DNA of 32,509 nucleotides from Chlorobiota bacterium (GCA_013151565.1 JAADIB010000149.1:1-32509); one strand, 5' to 3'; positions 20,261 through 30,771 are shown, numbered from the stretch's first letter. Translations and numbers: made by a program. The notes: generated from the letters alone by a model not told the origin.

Positions 20261-22696
20261 CTATTTCAAAAGGATCATTTTTCTACTTTGAACAAATTCT
20301 CCACTTCGCAGACTATAGAAATATATACCAGAAGTCAATTTACTTGCATTAAACTCTACTTCATAATTACCAGGCTGCTGCTGTTTGTTTACGAGAGTTG
20401 CTACTTCTCTACCGAGTATGTCGTAAACCTTTAATGTTACATTTCGTAAAGACGAGGCATGTCTCGTCTCTACATTTGCAATAGAATATTTTATTTTTGT
20501 ACTCGGATTGAATGGATTGGGATAATTTTGTTCAAGACCAAATTTGCTCGGAACATTATCTTTGTTTTCAACCGAAACAACTAAATTCTGATATTCAAAT
20601 ATTTCGATATCGTCGATGTACCATCCATCTTCTTCAACATACTCATCGGATTTGAGTTGAAATTTTAATAAAATATTATCATTTGTAAACTGAGCTAGAT
20701 CTATTATTTCCTTAACCCAATCACCAACTTTCCCGTCATATACCGGTTTTCCGGACGGCTGAAAAGCTCCGGCTCCTACAGTTGAAAAATCTCCTCCGAC
20801 CGGTGTCCAAGTATTACCGCTGTCTGCTGAGATCAAAACTTGTCCATAGTCCCACCCTTTTTCAATGCTGAACTTCGTCCTAAAAGACAAAAAAGGTTTT
20901 GCAATTTCTGAGAGATCGATCTCTGTTTTCTTGGTCAATGTGACGTTTGAGTTTGATAAATAAGTCCCATTTTTACTATCGGTAAAAGAGGAAGGCGAAC
21001 TATAGAAATCGTTTGTAGTCAATTCCCATTGAGCACTAACATTCGATTCTGAAATCCAATCATTCATCGACGATGCATCATCGGCAAAGTAAATTTTCGG
21101 GACCCCAACAACTAGTGATACATGCTCAGTAGATAAAAGCAAGTTTCCCATATTCACTTTAACAGTTAGTTCAATATTTTCTCCGGCAATCACACTATCT
21201 GAAATTACAAATTGCACTGCATCGGGAAAAGACACTTCTTCTCGTGATTCAAGTTTTGCTATTTCAATATAATCTTGAGAAACTGATATTTGATCACTTT
21301 CCGAGGTTATCTGCATTCTTATATTACCTGCAGCTTGTAATCCTTTATTCTTTAGAGTAATAGAGATTTTACCGCTGTCGCCCGCAGAATAATATTCTTG
21401 ATCAAACTCAACCTTTTCAGCATTGACAAATCCGCCGGAGACCCAAGCTAAATACAAATTCGGATATACGTTTTCTTCAGCAAGCGGAATTATTTTATCT
21501 TCACTTGGCCAAAAACTGCTTCCCACTTCAGGTGTCATTGCAAGTATTTTATTTTTTTCCGTCTGCTCGCCATAAAACCAATCATCCGAATCACCGTTAA
21601 CTGCATAAATAATATCAGAAGAAAATCCCCAAGTGTAATTATTGTACTGAGTCATATCGGAAGCAATATCTCTGTAAAACAATGAATCAGAAGTTTCTTC
21701 AGGAATATATCCCCAAGGAGTAATAAGCAGATTGCTGTAAGTGTGATAATTAAGCGCTAGTTTAAAGTCATGAGCAATACAGAATTGTCTTACGGTTTCT
21801 GTTTCCGGTTCTGAAAACGGAGCGGTACCACGATAAACTGCAGAGGTTGAATCATTACTTGAACCAGAATTATCATAAGCCCATTTATATCCGTAATTTC
21901 TGTTGAGATCTACTCCGTCATTACTTTCGTTAAAAATTCCATCATCGTCATTATCCCTTTTATTCTTGCGCCACATTCCACCGCCGTTAGGGTTGTTTTC
22001 TTCATTGTATCTATATCCGTCAACATTAACAACCGGTATAAAATAAAATTCCCTGTTTTCAACTAAATACGTAACCTCACTATCAGTACCGTAATTCTCC
22101 AGCAGATAATACATAAAATAGATCATCTGCATCATACTTTCCGGTTCGCGGGCATGATGTAATGCAGTATACAGTACTTCCGGTTCATCTTCGTCCACAT
22201 TCGGATTATCCGAAATTTTTACAGCATAAATCGGTCTGTTTTCAACTGAATGTCCGATGCTGTCTTTCTCCGTGATCAAGTTCGGATACGCTGCGTACAT
22301 TTCATCCAGTTTCTGAATAACTTCATCCAAAGTATAATATCCGCCCATAGAACCGTAATCGAAACCGGTTACTCCATACTGTTGAGCAGTTTTCATCAAG
22401 CTAGCTTTTTTATCAAAACTGCTGAACTTTTGCTGTGCTGAATAGTACTTGTACCAATCATCGATCAATACTTTGTACCGAAGTGAACTACTCTGCAGAT
22501 GTGCAAACTGAACTTCATCTAAAAAAACATCAATGGACTTATCCCTATTAAAATGTGCGTGGTCAATCTCTAAACCGGCTGAATTAAGCTTACCTGCACT
22601 ATTTATTTCATTTAGATAAATTTTTACTTTTTTATAGTTTTGAGAAAAAAGTAAAGTTGAAGATAGAAGCATTATGAATAGTATTTTAATTCTCAT
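20261..22696 (-). CDS. Secreted M14-family zinc carboxypeptidase with C-terminal T9SS-type sorting domain
   Basis: 811 aa; signal peptide, Zn ligands in LHHAREPES, VNVDGYRYN, DLNRNYGYKW, LNYHTYSNLLITPWG; C-terminus NYPNPFNPSTKIKYSI...VYDILGREVATLVN...SRKMILLK. Confidence 0.93.
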   Translation of the reverse strand: MRIKILFIMLLSSTLLFSQNYKKVKIYLNEINSAGKLNSAGLEIDHAHFNRDKSIDVFLDEVQFAHLQSSSLRYKVLIDDWYKYYSAQQKFSSFDKKASLMKTAQQYGVTGFDYGSMGGYYTLDEVIQKLDEMYAAYPNLITEKDSIGHSVENRPIYAVKISDNPNVDEDEPEVLYTALHHAREPESMMQMIYFMYYLLENYGTDSEVTYLVENREFYFIPVVNVDGYRYNEENNPNGGGMWRKNKRDNDDDGIFNESNDGVDLNRNYGYKWAYDNSGSSNDSTSAVYRGTAPFSEPETETVRQFCIAHDFKLALNYHTYSNLLITPWGYIPEETSDSLFYRDIASDMTQYNNYTWGFSSDIIYAVNGDSDDWFYGEQTEKNKILAMTPEVGSSFWPSEDKIIPLAEENVYPNLYLAWVSGGFVNAEKVEFDQEYYSAGDSGKISITLKNKGLQAAGNIRMQITSESDQISVSQDYIEIAKLESREEVSFPDAVQFVISDSVIAGENIELTVKVNMGNLLLSTEHVSLVVGVPKIYFADDASSMNDWISESNVSAQWELTTNDFYSSPSSFTDSKNGTYLSNSNVTLTKKTEIDLSEIAKPFLSFRTKFSIEKGWDYGQVLISADSGNTWTPVGGDFSTVGAGAFQPSGKPVYDGKVGDWVKEIIDLAQFTNDNILLKFQLKSDEYVEEDGWYIDDIEIFEYQNLVVSVENKDNVPSKFGLEQNYPNPFNPSTKIKYSIANVETRHASSLRNVTLKVYDILGREVATLVNKQQQPGNYEVEFNASKLTSGIYFYSLRSGEFVQSRKMILLK
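20438..20477 (-). repeat. In-frame palindromic mini-insertion in the peptidase gene
   Basis: 28-nt near-perfect palindrome GTAGAGACGAGACATGCCTCGTCTTTAC (minus strand; 20446-20473) between 7-bp direct repeats TACATTT (20438-20444 and 20471-20477; period 33 bp = 11 codons, adding VETRHASSLRN). Confidence 0.75.
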
Positions 22697-22789
22697 TACA
22701 TGTCCAAATTGTTTTTGTTCAGTCTTGATACAAGAAAGTTATAAAATTTGAGATTCAAGTCAAAAGGTTAAGTTAGGAAGTATTGTTTT

Positions 22790-24100
22790 TTACACCTTGC
22801 TAAAAATGCTTCTTTTTGCCAGCAGAGTAAGGAACAACGCTCTTGAGATCATGAACAAAACGAGCGCAAGCCAAAGAGCGTTATTCCCGAGAGAATCCTT
22901 AAAAACAAAATATGAAGGAATAAAGATGAACAGTGTACTTAAAAGCATCATATTTCTCATAGCGCTTGTTGCTGTGGCGCCGATGTATATTCCATCCCAA
23001 ATAAAGCTGACACTATTGATAAGCTGAGAAACGATCGCCCAAAATAAAAATGAAAGAGTGAGGGCAATTACTGTTTCATTACTTGTATAAATTGCGATGA
23101 TCTGATTTCCAAATAATGAATAAACAACGGTAAAGAATAACCCGAGTCCAATTCCCCAAGCGAAAATGTGCTTAATGCTTTTTACAAGATTTGTTCTGTC
23201 ACCAGCTCCTATAAATTTGCCCACAAGACTCTCGGCAGCAAATGCAAACCCATCCACAGCATAAGCCAAAATTATCCACAACTGCATCAAAATTGTATTT
23301 GCCGCTAGGATATCATCTCCGTATGCTGCCGATTCTGCCGTAAAGAAACTAAAAACAAATACCAGCGCAAGTGTTCTAATAAAAATATCCGTATTGACTT
23401 TAAAAAAGGTTTTCAGCTTGGAAAATTCTAAAAGGTCGGAAAGTGTAAAATATTTTAAGTATTTCTTATAAAATCCGGTAAAAAGCAATATTGATATAAG
23501 CAATCCGGAATACTGAGCAATAACAGTTCCTAATGCAACTCCATCAGATTTCATATCGAATTGATATATGAACAATAAGTTGAATATAACGTTCAAAATA
23601 TTTACGGTTACTAGAATAATCATTGGATATCGAGCATTCTGCAAGCCGAGGAACCATCCGTGAAATACATAAATTGCTAATGTTGCCGGTGCAGCATAAA
23701 TTCTTATGTAGAAATACTCTTTCGCAAATTTTTCTACTTCAGGTGAAGCATCAATAACATAGAAAGCAACTTCCGCAATAAAATATTGAAGCAGCATCAG
23801 AGCAAAACCGGATATGAGTGCAACGGCTAAAGGACGGAAAAGATTCAATGAAATTTCCCTATCATCATTTTGTCCAAAAGCCTGTGAGGTTAAACCCGTT
23901 GTTCCCATCCTTAGAAAACCAAAACCCCAATAGATAAAGTTAAATATCATTGAGCCGACAGCAATTGCTCCGAGATAATAAACTTTGTCCAGATGTCCGA
24001 CTACAGCAGTATCAACCGAACTTAATAACGGCACTGATAAATTGGTCAGAATATTCGGAATAGCAAGACTTAGGATCTGTTTGTTTATAGAGGTTTTCAT
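22790..24100 (-). CDS. MATE family efflux transporter (DinF-like)
   Basis: 436 aa; 12-TM pattern, ILSLAIPNILTNLSVPLLSSVDTAVVGHL. Confidence 0.94.
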   Translation of the reverse strand: MKTSINKQILSLAIPNILTNLSVPLLSSVDTAVVGHLDKVYYLGAIAVGSMIFNFIYWGFGFLRMGTTGLTSQAFGQNDDREISLNLFRPLAVALISGFALMLLQYFIAEVAFYVIDASPEVEKFAKEYFYIRIYAAPATLAIYVFHGWFLGLQNARYPMIILVTVNILNVIFNLLFIYQFDMKSDGVALGTVIAQYSGLLISILLFTGFYKKYLKYFTLSDLLEFSKLKTFFKVNTDIFIRTLALVFVFSFFTAESAAYGDDILAANTILMQLWIILAYAVDGFAFAAESLVGKFIGAGDRTNLVKSIKHIFAWGIGLGLFFTVVYSLFGNQIIAIYTSNETVIALTLSFLFWAIVSQLINSVSFIWDGIYIGATATSAMRNMMLLSTLFIFIPSYFVFKDSLGNNALWLALVLFMISRALFLTLLAKRSIFSKV

Positions 24101-24110
24101 AGATAAGAGA

Positions 24111-24141
24111 AAACCGCAAAGTATTATTGACTCTGCGGTTT
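24111..24141 (-). terminator. Terminator-like hairpin between proC and MATE gene
   Basis: AAACCGCA (24111-24118) pairs with TGCGGTTT (24134-24141); minus-strand reading continues TGCGGTTTTCTC. Confidence 0.6.
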
Positions 24142-24149
24142 CCTAATTT

Positions 24150-24974
24150 TTATTTATTTTTTTTGAATATTGTTTCCGCTCGCTGTGCGGAAGAAACAAT
24201 ACCTGTTATCATTGCCGAACTGAATCCGTGATGCTCCATCTGATTTAATCCCGAGATGGTCAAACCCTGCGGAGTTGTAACTTTATCAATTTCTCTTTCA
24301 GGATGGGAACCGCCGTCAACAAGCAGTGACGCCGCGCCCTTAGCAGTTTGCGCAGCCATCATAATAGCATCATCGGCATGAAAACCTATTTCCGTTCCTC
24401 CTTGTCCGGCTGCTCTTATTGCCCTAAGGAAAAACGCAATTCCGCAAGCTACAAGCGATGTTGCCGGTACCATAAGGTCTTCACTTATTACTGCTGTCTT
24501 TCCAACCGTATCGAATATTTTCACTGCGGTTTTCAAAGCATCTTCATCTTTCTTATCGGCACTAATGCATGTCATCGATTCCTTTATTGATATTGCTGTA
24601 TTAGGCATAACCCTAACAACCGGGATATCTTTTTCAACAATTTCCTTAATATCTTCTATCTCGGCGCCGGTTACAATCGAAATTATTATGTGCTTCCCAG
24701 TATTCAGGTTGTCTTTAATTTCTTCAAGTATCCTATTCAGCTTCTGAGGGGTAACCGCAATAATAACAATTGAAGATTTTTTAACCGCTTCATTATTATC
24801 CGATGTAACGTTAACACCCATTTCAGCAAATAATTCTTTCAACGCTTCCGTTTTTCTGCGTGTAACAGTTAATCTGTTTGGAACGATGATCTTAGATTCA
24901 ATTAACCCTTTGCCTATTGCTTTACCAATGTTACCGCAACCAATAATTGAAATTTTTTGTTTTAACTTTTCCAT
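24150..24974 (-). CDS. proC: Pyrroline-5-carboxylate reductase
   Basis: 274 aa; ISIIGCGNIGKAIGKGLI, VVRVMPNTAISIKESMT, ALVACGIAFFLRAIRAAGQGGTEIGFHADDAIMMAAQTAKGAASLL. Confidence 0.96.
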   Translation of the reverse strand: MEKLKQKISIIGCGNIGKAIGKGLIESKIIVPNRLTVTRRKTEALKELFAEMGVNVTSDNNEAVKKSSIVIIAVTPQKLNRILEEIKDNLNTGKHIIISIVTGAEIEDIKEIVEKDIPVVRVMPNTAISIKESMTCISADKKDEDALKTAVKIFDTVGKTAVISEDLMVPATSLVACGIAFFLRAIRAAGQGGTEIGFHADDAIMMAAQTAKGAASLLVDGGSHPEREIDKVTTPQGLTISGLNQMEHHGFSSAMITGIVSSAQRAETIFKKNK

Positions 24975-24988
24975 GTTTATCCTATTAT

Positions 24989-26215
24989 TTATTCAACTTT
25001 TAATTTTTCACCTTCTGAATTTGCCACTACAACTGCGCCGCAGCTGTCGCTCCAAACATTTGTTGTTGTTCTTAACATATCCAAAATTCTGTCAACTGCA
25101 AGTATTAGCCCGATTCCCTCTAATGGAAGTCCAACCGCTGATAAAATTATTGTGATCATAACTAATCCAGCCATTGGAATGCCTGCGGCTCCAATAGAAG
25201 CAAGCAGTGCGGTTATTACAACTATTACCTGCTGAAGAAAGCCCATCTCAATACCATATGCTTGTGCAATGAACATTGCAGCCACACATTCATACAAGGC
25301 GGTTCCATCCATATTTACCGTAGCTCCAAGAGGCAGCACAAAACTGGTAACCTTATTGGATACACCGGCATTATGCTCAACTGCCTCCATAGTCAGCGGT
25401 AGAGTTGCACTTGACGACGAAGTGGAAAACGCAGTAAGTAAAGGTGTACGCATTGCTTTCAGATGTTTGATCGGATTCGCTTTACCGATAAACTTTACAA
25501 TTAGCGGAAGTGTTATCATAGCATGAACGCCTAATGAAATAATCACCGTGATCATATACAATCCCAACCTTCCCCCGACAGCAAGAAGCGCCTGAGTATC
25601 ACTTGCCTGCTCGGCAACTACTTTTGCTACAATACCCAAAATTCCAAGCGGAGTGAACTTAATTATGAACATTGTGATCTTCATTACCACATCAAATAAA
25701 CCGTTAAAAAATCCAAGAAGCTGCGTTCGAGGTTTTTCACTGATCTGCGTTAAAAAATATCCAAAAAGAATTGAGAAAAATATCACTCCTAAAATCTTAC
25801 CGCCTGCAAAAGCGCCGAAAATATTAGTTGGTATAATATTCAAAAGAGTTTGCCCGAATGATTCTTTTGCTGTTGCAAGACCTTCAATATGCTGAGAAAA
25901 TCCAAGATCAGCGCCTACACCCGGCTGAAGAATATTAACAAAGATCAATCCTGTTAATATTGCAAATGTTGTCGTAAGCAAATAATAACTGAAAGTTTTT
26001 AATCCTAACCTTCCGAGATTTTCAGCATTTCCAATATTTGCAACACCGGTTACGATCGAAGTAAAAATAAGCGGAACTATGATCATTTTTAATGCCCGCA
26101 AAAACAGGTCGCCCATCCAGCTTACATAACCCACATACTCCGTAAAAACTACTCCGTAGAATATTGCAATTACCAAAGCAATTAAGATCTGCCAATGAAG
26201 TTTAATTTTTTTCAT
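24989..26215 (-). CDS. Dicarboxylate/amino acid:cation (Na+ or H+) symporter, DAACS family
   Basis: 408 aa; LRALKMIIVPLIFTSIVTGVANIG, STSSSSATLPLTMEAVE, LPLGATVNMDGTALYECVAAMFIAQ. Confidence 0.96.
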   Translation of the reverse strand: MKKIKLHWQILIALVIAIFYGVVFTEYVGYVSWMGDLFLRALKMIIVPLIFTSIVTGVANIGNAENLGRLGLKTFSYYLLTTTFAILTGLIFVNILQPGVGADLGFSQHIEGLATAKESFGQTLLNIIPTNIFGAFAGGKILGVIFFSILFGYFLTQISEKPRTQLLGFFNGLFDVVMKITMFIIKFTPLGILGIVAKVVAEQASDTQALLAVGGRLGLYMITVIISLGVHAMITLPLIVKFIGKANPIKHLKAMRTPLLTAFSTSSSSATLPLTMEAVEHNAGVSNKVTSFVLPLGATVNMDGTALYECVAAMFIAQAYGIEMGFLQQVIVVITALLASIGAAGIPMAGLVMITIILSAVGLPLEGIGLILAVDRILDMLRTTTNVWSDSCGAVVVANSEGEKLKVE

Positions 26216-26232
26216 TTCTTATATTATAATTT

Positions 26233-27360
26233 TTATTGGAACTTCAGAAGGATTTCATCACACAATAAATATCCCGCCTTCGTAAATTTAATAAAATTAT
26301 CACTCCAAATTATAAAACCATCTTCAACTAATTTGTTTATATAGTTATTATTAACGGATATCCATTCATTTCCGTACATTTTTTTCAGAATATTAAGGTT
26401 CAATCCTCTGCTTCTTAAGGCAAGCATTATAAATTCCTGCTCAAGTTCTTTTTTAGTTAATTCTTCGGATCCCCGCACTGCACTATCTTTTAATTCAACT
26501 GAACTCATATACATTTTCAGTGAGGAGAAATTCCACCATCGTTTATTATCAACAAAAGAATGAGCCGATGGACCAAATCCAATATAATTTTTGTGTTCCC
26601 AGTATGACAAATTATGGACACACTCAAATCCAGGTTTACAGAAATTTGAGACTTCATATTGTTCAAAACCATGACTTGTAAGAAAATCGATCGTATGTTC
26701 ATATTGAGAGGCATCATAATCCTCATCCTTCAATTTGATCTTTCCATCCAGAACCATCTTATTGAGAATAGTGCCTTTTTCCAAAATTAAACTGTAAGCC
26801 GATATATGTTTGACCGGTAGAGCAGCCGCTAATTCTAAATTTTCTTCCCAAATATCTTTATTCTGCTTTGGAATGCTGAATATCAGATCGATATTTATAT
26901 TTTCAAATCCAGCTTTATCAGCACTTTTTATAGTATCAACAGCAGTTTGTTTATTATGGATCCTCGTTAAAAACTTTAGATCGTTATCATTAAAAGACTG
27001 TACGCCAATACTTATTCTATTTATGCCGATATCTCTGAATTCACTTAACTTTCTATTATCAACCGTGCCCGGATTTGTTTCAAGTGTGATCTCAGCTTTA
27101 GTGTCTAAATTGAAATTTGATTTGATGAACAATAAAATTTCATTTATGTGGTTTGGTGTAAGCAGCGACGGTGTTCCTCCGCCGAAGAAAATTGAAATTA
27201 TATTTTTTCCATTCAGTTGCTTTGAATAGTTCTCAATTTCCCGTTTGAGCGAAGAGATATAATTATCAATATTATCTTTTGTAATAATAGAATAGAAATC
27301 ACAATAGATACATTTATGATCACAGAATGGCACATGGATGTATAATGATATGTCTTCCAA
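26233..27360 (-). CDS. hemW: Radical SAM family heme chaperone HemW
   Basis: 375 aa; HVPFCDHKCIYCDFYS radical SAM cluster motif, FFGGGTPSLL, HNLSYWEHKNYIGFGPSAHSF. Confidence 0.94.
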   Translation of the reverse strand: MEDISLYIHVPFCDHKCIYCDFYSIITKDNIDNYISSLKREIENYSKQLNGKNIISIFFGGGTPSLLTPNHINEILLFIKSNFNLDTKAEITLETNPGTVDNRKLSEFRDIGINRISIGVQSFNDNDLKFLTRIHNKQTAVDTIKSADKAGFENINIDLIFSIPKQNKDIWEENLELAAALPVKHISAYSLILEKGTILNKMVLDGKIKLKDEDYDASQYEHTIDFLTSHGFEQYEVSNFCKPGFECVHNLSYWEHKNYIGFGPSAHSFVDNKRWWNFSSLKMYMSSVELKDSAVRGSEELTKKELEQEFIMLALRSRGLNLNILKKMYGNEWISVNNNYINKLVEDGFIIWSDNFIKFTKAGYLLCDEILLKFQ

Positions 27361-27440
27361 TTTATATGTTTAAATTATTAAATATAAAAGTTTAAGCTAA
27401 TAAATTAACAATTAAAACTTGGAAATAATTGGAAAGTATT

Positions 27441-27466
27441 AGTGAGGGATTTTTCAATCCCTCACT
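27441..27466. terminator. Terminator hairpin downstream of hypothetical lipoprotein (stem usable on both strands)
   Basis: AGTGAGGGATT-TTTC-AATCCCTCACT, 11-bp perfect stem; plus strand followed by TTTT. Confidence 0.65.
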
Positions 27467-27479
27467 TTTAATAAAATAA

Positions 27480-28037
27480 TCAGTTAGTAGAAACTTCTGC
27501 TTCTAAAATCAGTTCAACTTTGCCATGAATTGTATAAGGAGTTCCACCCGTTACATTAGTCACACTTATTTCTGCAGTAAATGTAGGAATAGAACAACTA
27601 GGATCTTCCTGTAGATTATCAAGGTATGCATTAAAAGCATCCAATTCATCCTTAGTTAATTCAATTTTGTAACCATCTGTTATATAATCACCAGGTGAAA
27701 CATTTGGTAAATTGATCGATAAAAGTGTAAGACCATTTTTGTCTTTCAAAGCGGCATTAATTGTTCCTTTCAGAGCAGATGGGGAATAATCAAGAGTCCA
27801 ATAAGCAGCGGAAAGAAATTTAACCGATTGAATTTTATCTTTATTATCATTCCATTCCTGGTACTGATTTAAGCAAAAGGTTACAGTTTCTTGCGCAGAA
27901 GTTTCTGAACCACTTAGCGTAAATTTAATTTCAATTGGAACGTTCAGAGGTATATTTCCAAGTTTATCACAACCACTAAATATAGCTAATGAAGAAAATA
28001 ATGCCACAATTATAATTATTTTTGTTGTTTTTTTCAT
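27480..28037 (-). CDS. Hypothetical lipoprotein
   Basis: MKKTTKIIIIVALFSSLAIFSGCDKLGN... lipobox FSGC. Start moved to the ATG at 28037, which has AAGGAG upstream, rather than the TTG used by the ORF track. Confidence 0.75.
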   Translation of the reverse strand: MKKTTKIIIIVALFSSLAIFSGCDKLGNIPLNVPIEIKFTLSGSETSAQETVTFCLNQYQEWNDNKDKIQSVKFLSAAYWTLDYSPSALKGTINAALKDKNGLTLLSINLPNVSPGDYITDGYKIELTKDELDAFNAYLDNLQEDPSCSIPTFTAEISVTNVTGGTPYTIHGKVELILEAEVSTN

Positions 28038-28053
28038 CTTTATTTCTCCTTTT

Positions 28054-28932
28054 TTAAAATTCAAAGTTTATGCCCCCAACAAGGGCGTTCTGACTTCCAA
28101 TGTTGTAATCGACATTTAGTACTAATACTGCAATTTTTACTGCTGCACCAAATGTTAATCTCATGTTGTTATCGCCATCCATTGAAATACTAACTCTATC
28201 GTCAGGTGTTATACCAGGGAATCCTAATCCATCAAATGTATAGTCCATATCCATTGTAGTGGTTTCATATTGGAGACCTCCATAAACTATGAGATTCCCA
28301 AATTCCTTACTAGCGTGAACATTAACCGCAAAGTTTGATGTTTTGATATCAGCATTTGGATGGTTAAGCTCAAAATTATTAGATAAAATTTGAACAGCAA
28401 TATCCAGTGGCAAACCTGGTATCAATTGACTGAAGTTATATTTTAATCCCCAACCTAAAAGATCGACTTCCACGTCGTTGATCTTTAATTTTGGGAAATA
28501 CCTGAGCATTCCTTCAACCCCGAAAAAACTTAATGCAATTTGCGGTATACCGGCATAAACTGTACTCATGTTAAGACCGGGAGGGTAAATTATAAATCCT
28601 CCATTACCCATTATGGATGAACCTTTATCACCAAAAAAGGTAGCTGATTTTTCACTTCCGGTATAACCGTCATATGGATGAACGTCAAAAGTCATTTGAT
28701 CATCCGGTATAAAAATCATCATGCCAACTAAACTTAGTTTAAATCCAAATGTTTTGGATACTTTGGCTGTGTAATATCCGCCGGAGTTAAAATATGTTCC
28801 TGACCATGTAGCTAAAGGTGTTGCATATTTTTGAACCTCCGAAGGCGGAAGTTGTGTCAATTTATCCCCTATTTGTGCAGACGAAATACCCGTAAAAACT
28901 AGAAAAAGAACAAACATTAAAAGTTTATTCAT
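28054..28932 (-). CDS. Hypothetical secreted outer-membrane protein (resembles the DUF6588-type family; tentative)
   Basis: 292 aa; signal peptide, YFNSGGYYTAKVSKTFGFKLSLVGMM, C-terminal barrel-like GGINFEF. Confidence 0.6.
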   Translation of the reverse strand: MNKLLMFVLFLVFTGISSAQIGDKLTQLPPSEVQKYATPLATWSGTYFNSGGYYTAKVSKTFGFKLSLVGMMIFIPDDQMTFDVHPYDGYTGSEKSATFFGDKGSSIMGNGGFIIYPPGLNMSTVYAGIPQIALSFFGVEGMLRYFPKLKINDVEVDLLGWGLKYNFSQLIPGLPLDIAVQILSNNFELNHPNADIKTSNFAVNVHASKEFGNLIVYGGLQYETTTMDMDYTFDGLGFPGITPDDRVSISMDGDNNMRLTFGAAVKIAVLVLNVDYNIGSQNALVGGINFEF

Positions 28933-29061
28933 GCTATACCTCCCTTATTGAATATATACCCATAAACTCCGAAATACTTTAACAAATGTCAATAAAAAGA
29001 ATCATTTAAATATTAACTGTGAGATAAATCACTGTGAAGTATTTTTAGTAATTCCGCGTTT

Positions 29062-30771
29062 TTAGGCATCAATTCCCATTAATTCTTTTGCACTCTCTAT
29101 ACTGGCTTCGGTAACATCTTCCCCGCTTATTAACTTAGCTACCTCATTTACCTTTTCTTCATCTTCAAGCGGACGAATAGAACTTACAACCCGAGTACCT
29201 ATTGATTTCTTTTCAACCGCAAAATGCTGATCAGATAGACCGGCTATCTGCGGTAGATGAGTTATTGCAATTATTTGATGATACCTTGATAATGCCTTCA
29301 ATCCATTTCCAACCTTTTGAGCAATTCGTCCGCTTACACCGGTATCGATCTCATCAAATATTAATAATGGAAGTTTATCATTTTTTGCAAGAATTGTTTT
29401 TAGCGCTAACATTATTCTTGAAACTTCTCCACCCGAAGCCACTTTGGATAACGGTTTCATATCTTCACCAGGATTAGTAGAAATTAAAAACTCTATTTCA
29501 TCAAAACCCTTTGCATTGAATTTATATTTCTCACCGTCAACTAAGATGAAATTCGCTGCGCTGTCATTTGCTTTTACATTTCTGATATTGACTTGGAAAT
29601 CGGAATCTGGAATTCCAAGTTCTTTTAATTCCTCTACTACTTCCAACCGTATCTTGTTTGCCACAACTTTTCGTTCTTCAGATATTTTTTTAGCAATTTC
29701 TCCGCTTTTGTTTCGTACATTTGCTAATTCTTTTCCCAGCTTTTCTATTTTTTCATTATAATTATTAGCAATTTCAAATTCTTTACCGATGTTTTCTCTA
29801 TGCTCAATTACTTTATCCAATGTGCCGCCGTATCTTTTCTTCAGCAGGCTCAACGCACCCAGTCTTTCACGTAAAGAATCAAGTTTATCAGGATCATTAT
29901 CCACTCTTTCCTTGTAGCTGCGCACAAAGTCGGATATATCATTTATAATTGCAATTGCCGAATCAGCTTCGCTTGCTTTCTCTCCGAAAGCTTTATCTAT
30001 CTCAGAAAGTTCCTCTAAACTTTTCTGTATACTAACCAAGTTATCGTGAGTTGAATATTCATCCTCATAAGCCAAGGTATATATTTTATTTGTAAGATGA
30101 AGAAGTTTTTCCGAATGTTCCAGAAGATTCAGTTCTTCCTTGATCGTTTCCTCTTCCCCGAGCTGCGGCGAAACCGCATCAATTTCTTTCATCTGAAATT
30201 CATAAGCATCACGTTCATCTTTAAGCGCTCGCTCTTTATTCTTCAAAAGATAAAGTTCTTTAGCTATTTCTGATAACTGCTGATGGTATTCTTTATATTC
30301 ATATAAAAGAGGATCGATCTCGGCAAATTCATCAAGATAATCAATATGAGTTGAGCTTCTTAATAGTGACTGATGCTCATGCTGTCCGTGAAGATCAATT
30401 AACAAGTTTCCAATATCTTTCAACAATGCAAGTGAAGTTGGGGTGTCATTCAAGAAGCATCTGTTTGAACCTTTTAAGGAAACTTCCCGTCGGACAATTA
30501 ATTCATCATAATGATCAATATCATTTTCAGAAAGAAGTTTTTCCACTTTTGGATTATTAGCAACACTGAAAACACCTTCTACAACAGATTTATTTGCTCC
30601 TTTTCTAACAACTTGTGTGGATGCACGCTCACCGAGCAATAAACCCATTGCATCAATTAAAATTGACTTACCGGCACCTGTTTCACCGGTTATGATATTT
30701 AGTCCCTTTTGGAATTCTACACCTATATTTTCAATTAACGCATAATCCTTAACTAACAACGAAATAAGCAT
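29062..30771 (-). CDS. recN: DNA repair protein RecN
   Basis: 569 aa; LNIITGETGAGKSILIDAMGLLLGERA, LSKVASGGEVSRIMLALK, LLIFDEIDTGVSGRIAQKVG. Confidence 0.97.
   Translation of the reverse strand: MLISLLVKDYALIENIGVEFQKGLNIITGETGAGKSILIDAMGLLLGERASTQVVRKGANKSVVEGVFSVANNPKVEKLLSENDIDHYDELIVRREVSLKGSNRCFLNDTPTSLALLKDIGNLLIDLHGQHEHQSLLRSSTHIDYLDEFAEIDPLLYEYKEYHQQLSEIAKELYLLKNKERALKDERDAYEFQMKEIDAVSPQLGEEETIKEELNLLEHSEKLLHLTNKIYTLAYEDEYSTHDNLVSIQKSLEELSEIDKAFGEKASEADSAIAIINDISDFVRSYKERVDNDPDKLDSLRERLGALSLLKKRYGGTLDKVIEHRENIGKEFEIANNYNEKIEKLGKELANVRNKSGEIAKKISEERKVVANKIRLEVVEELKELGIPDSDFQVNIRNVKANDSAANFILVDGEKYKFNAKGFDEIEFLISTNPGEDMKPLSKVASGGEVSRIMLALKTILAKNDKLPLLIFDEIDTGVSGRIAQKVGNGLKALSRYHQIIAITHLPQIAGLSDQHFAVEKKSIGTRVVSSIRPLEDEEKVNEVAKLISGEDVTEASIESAKELMGIDA

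Noticed and set aside
28069-28090. GCCC...GGGC hairpin at the end of the 28054-28932 gene
   Set aside because: Only 4 bp of stem and no U-tract; not distinguishable from background.
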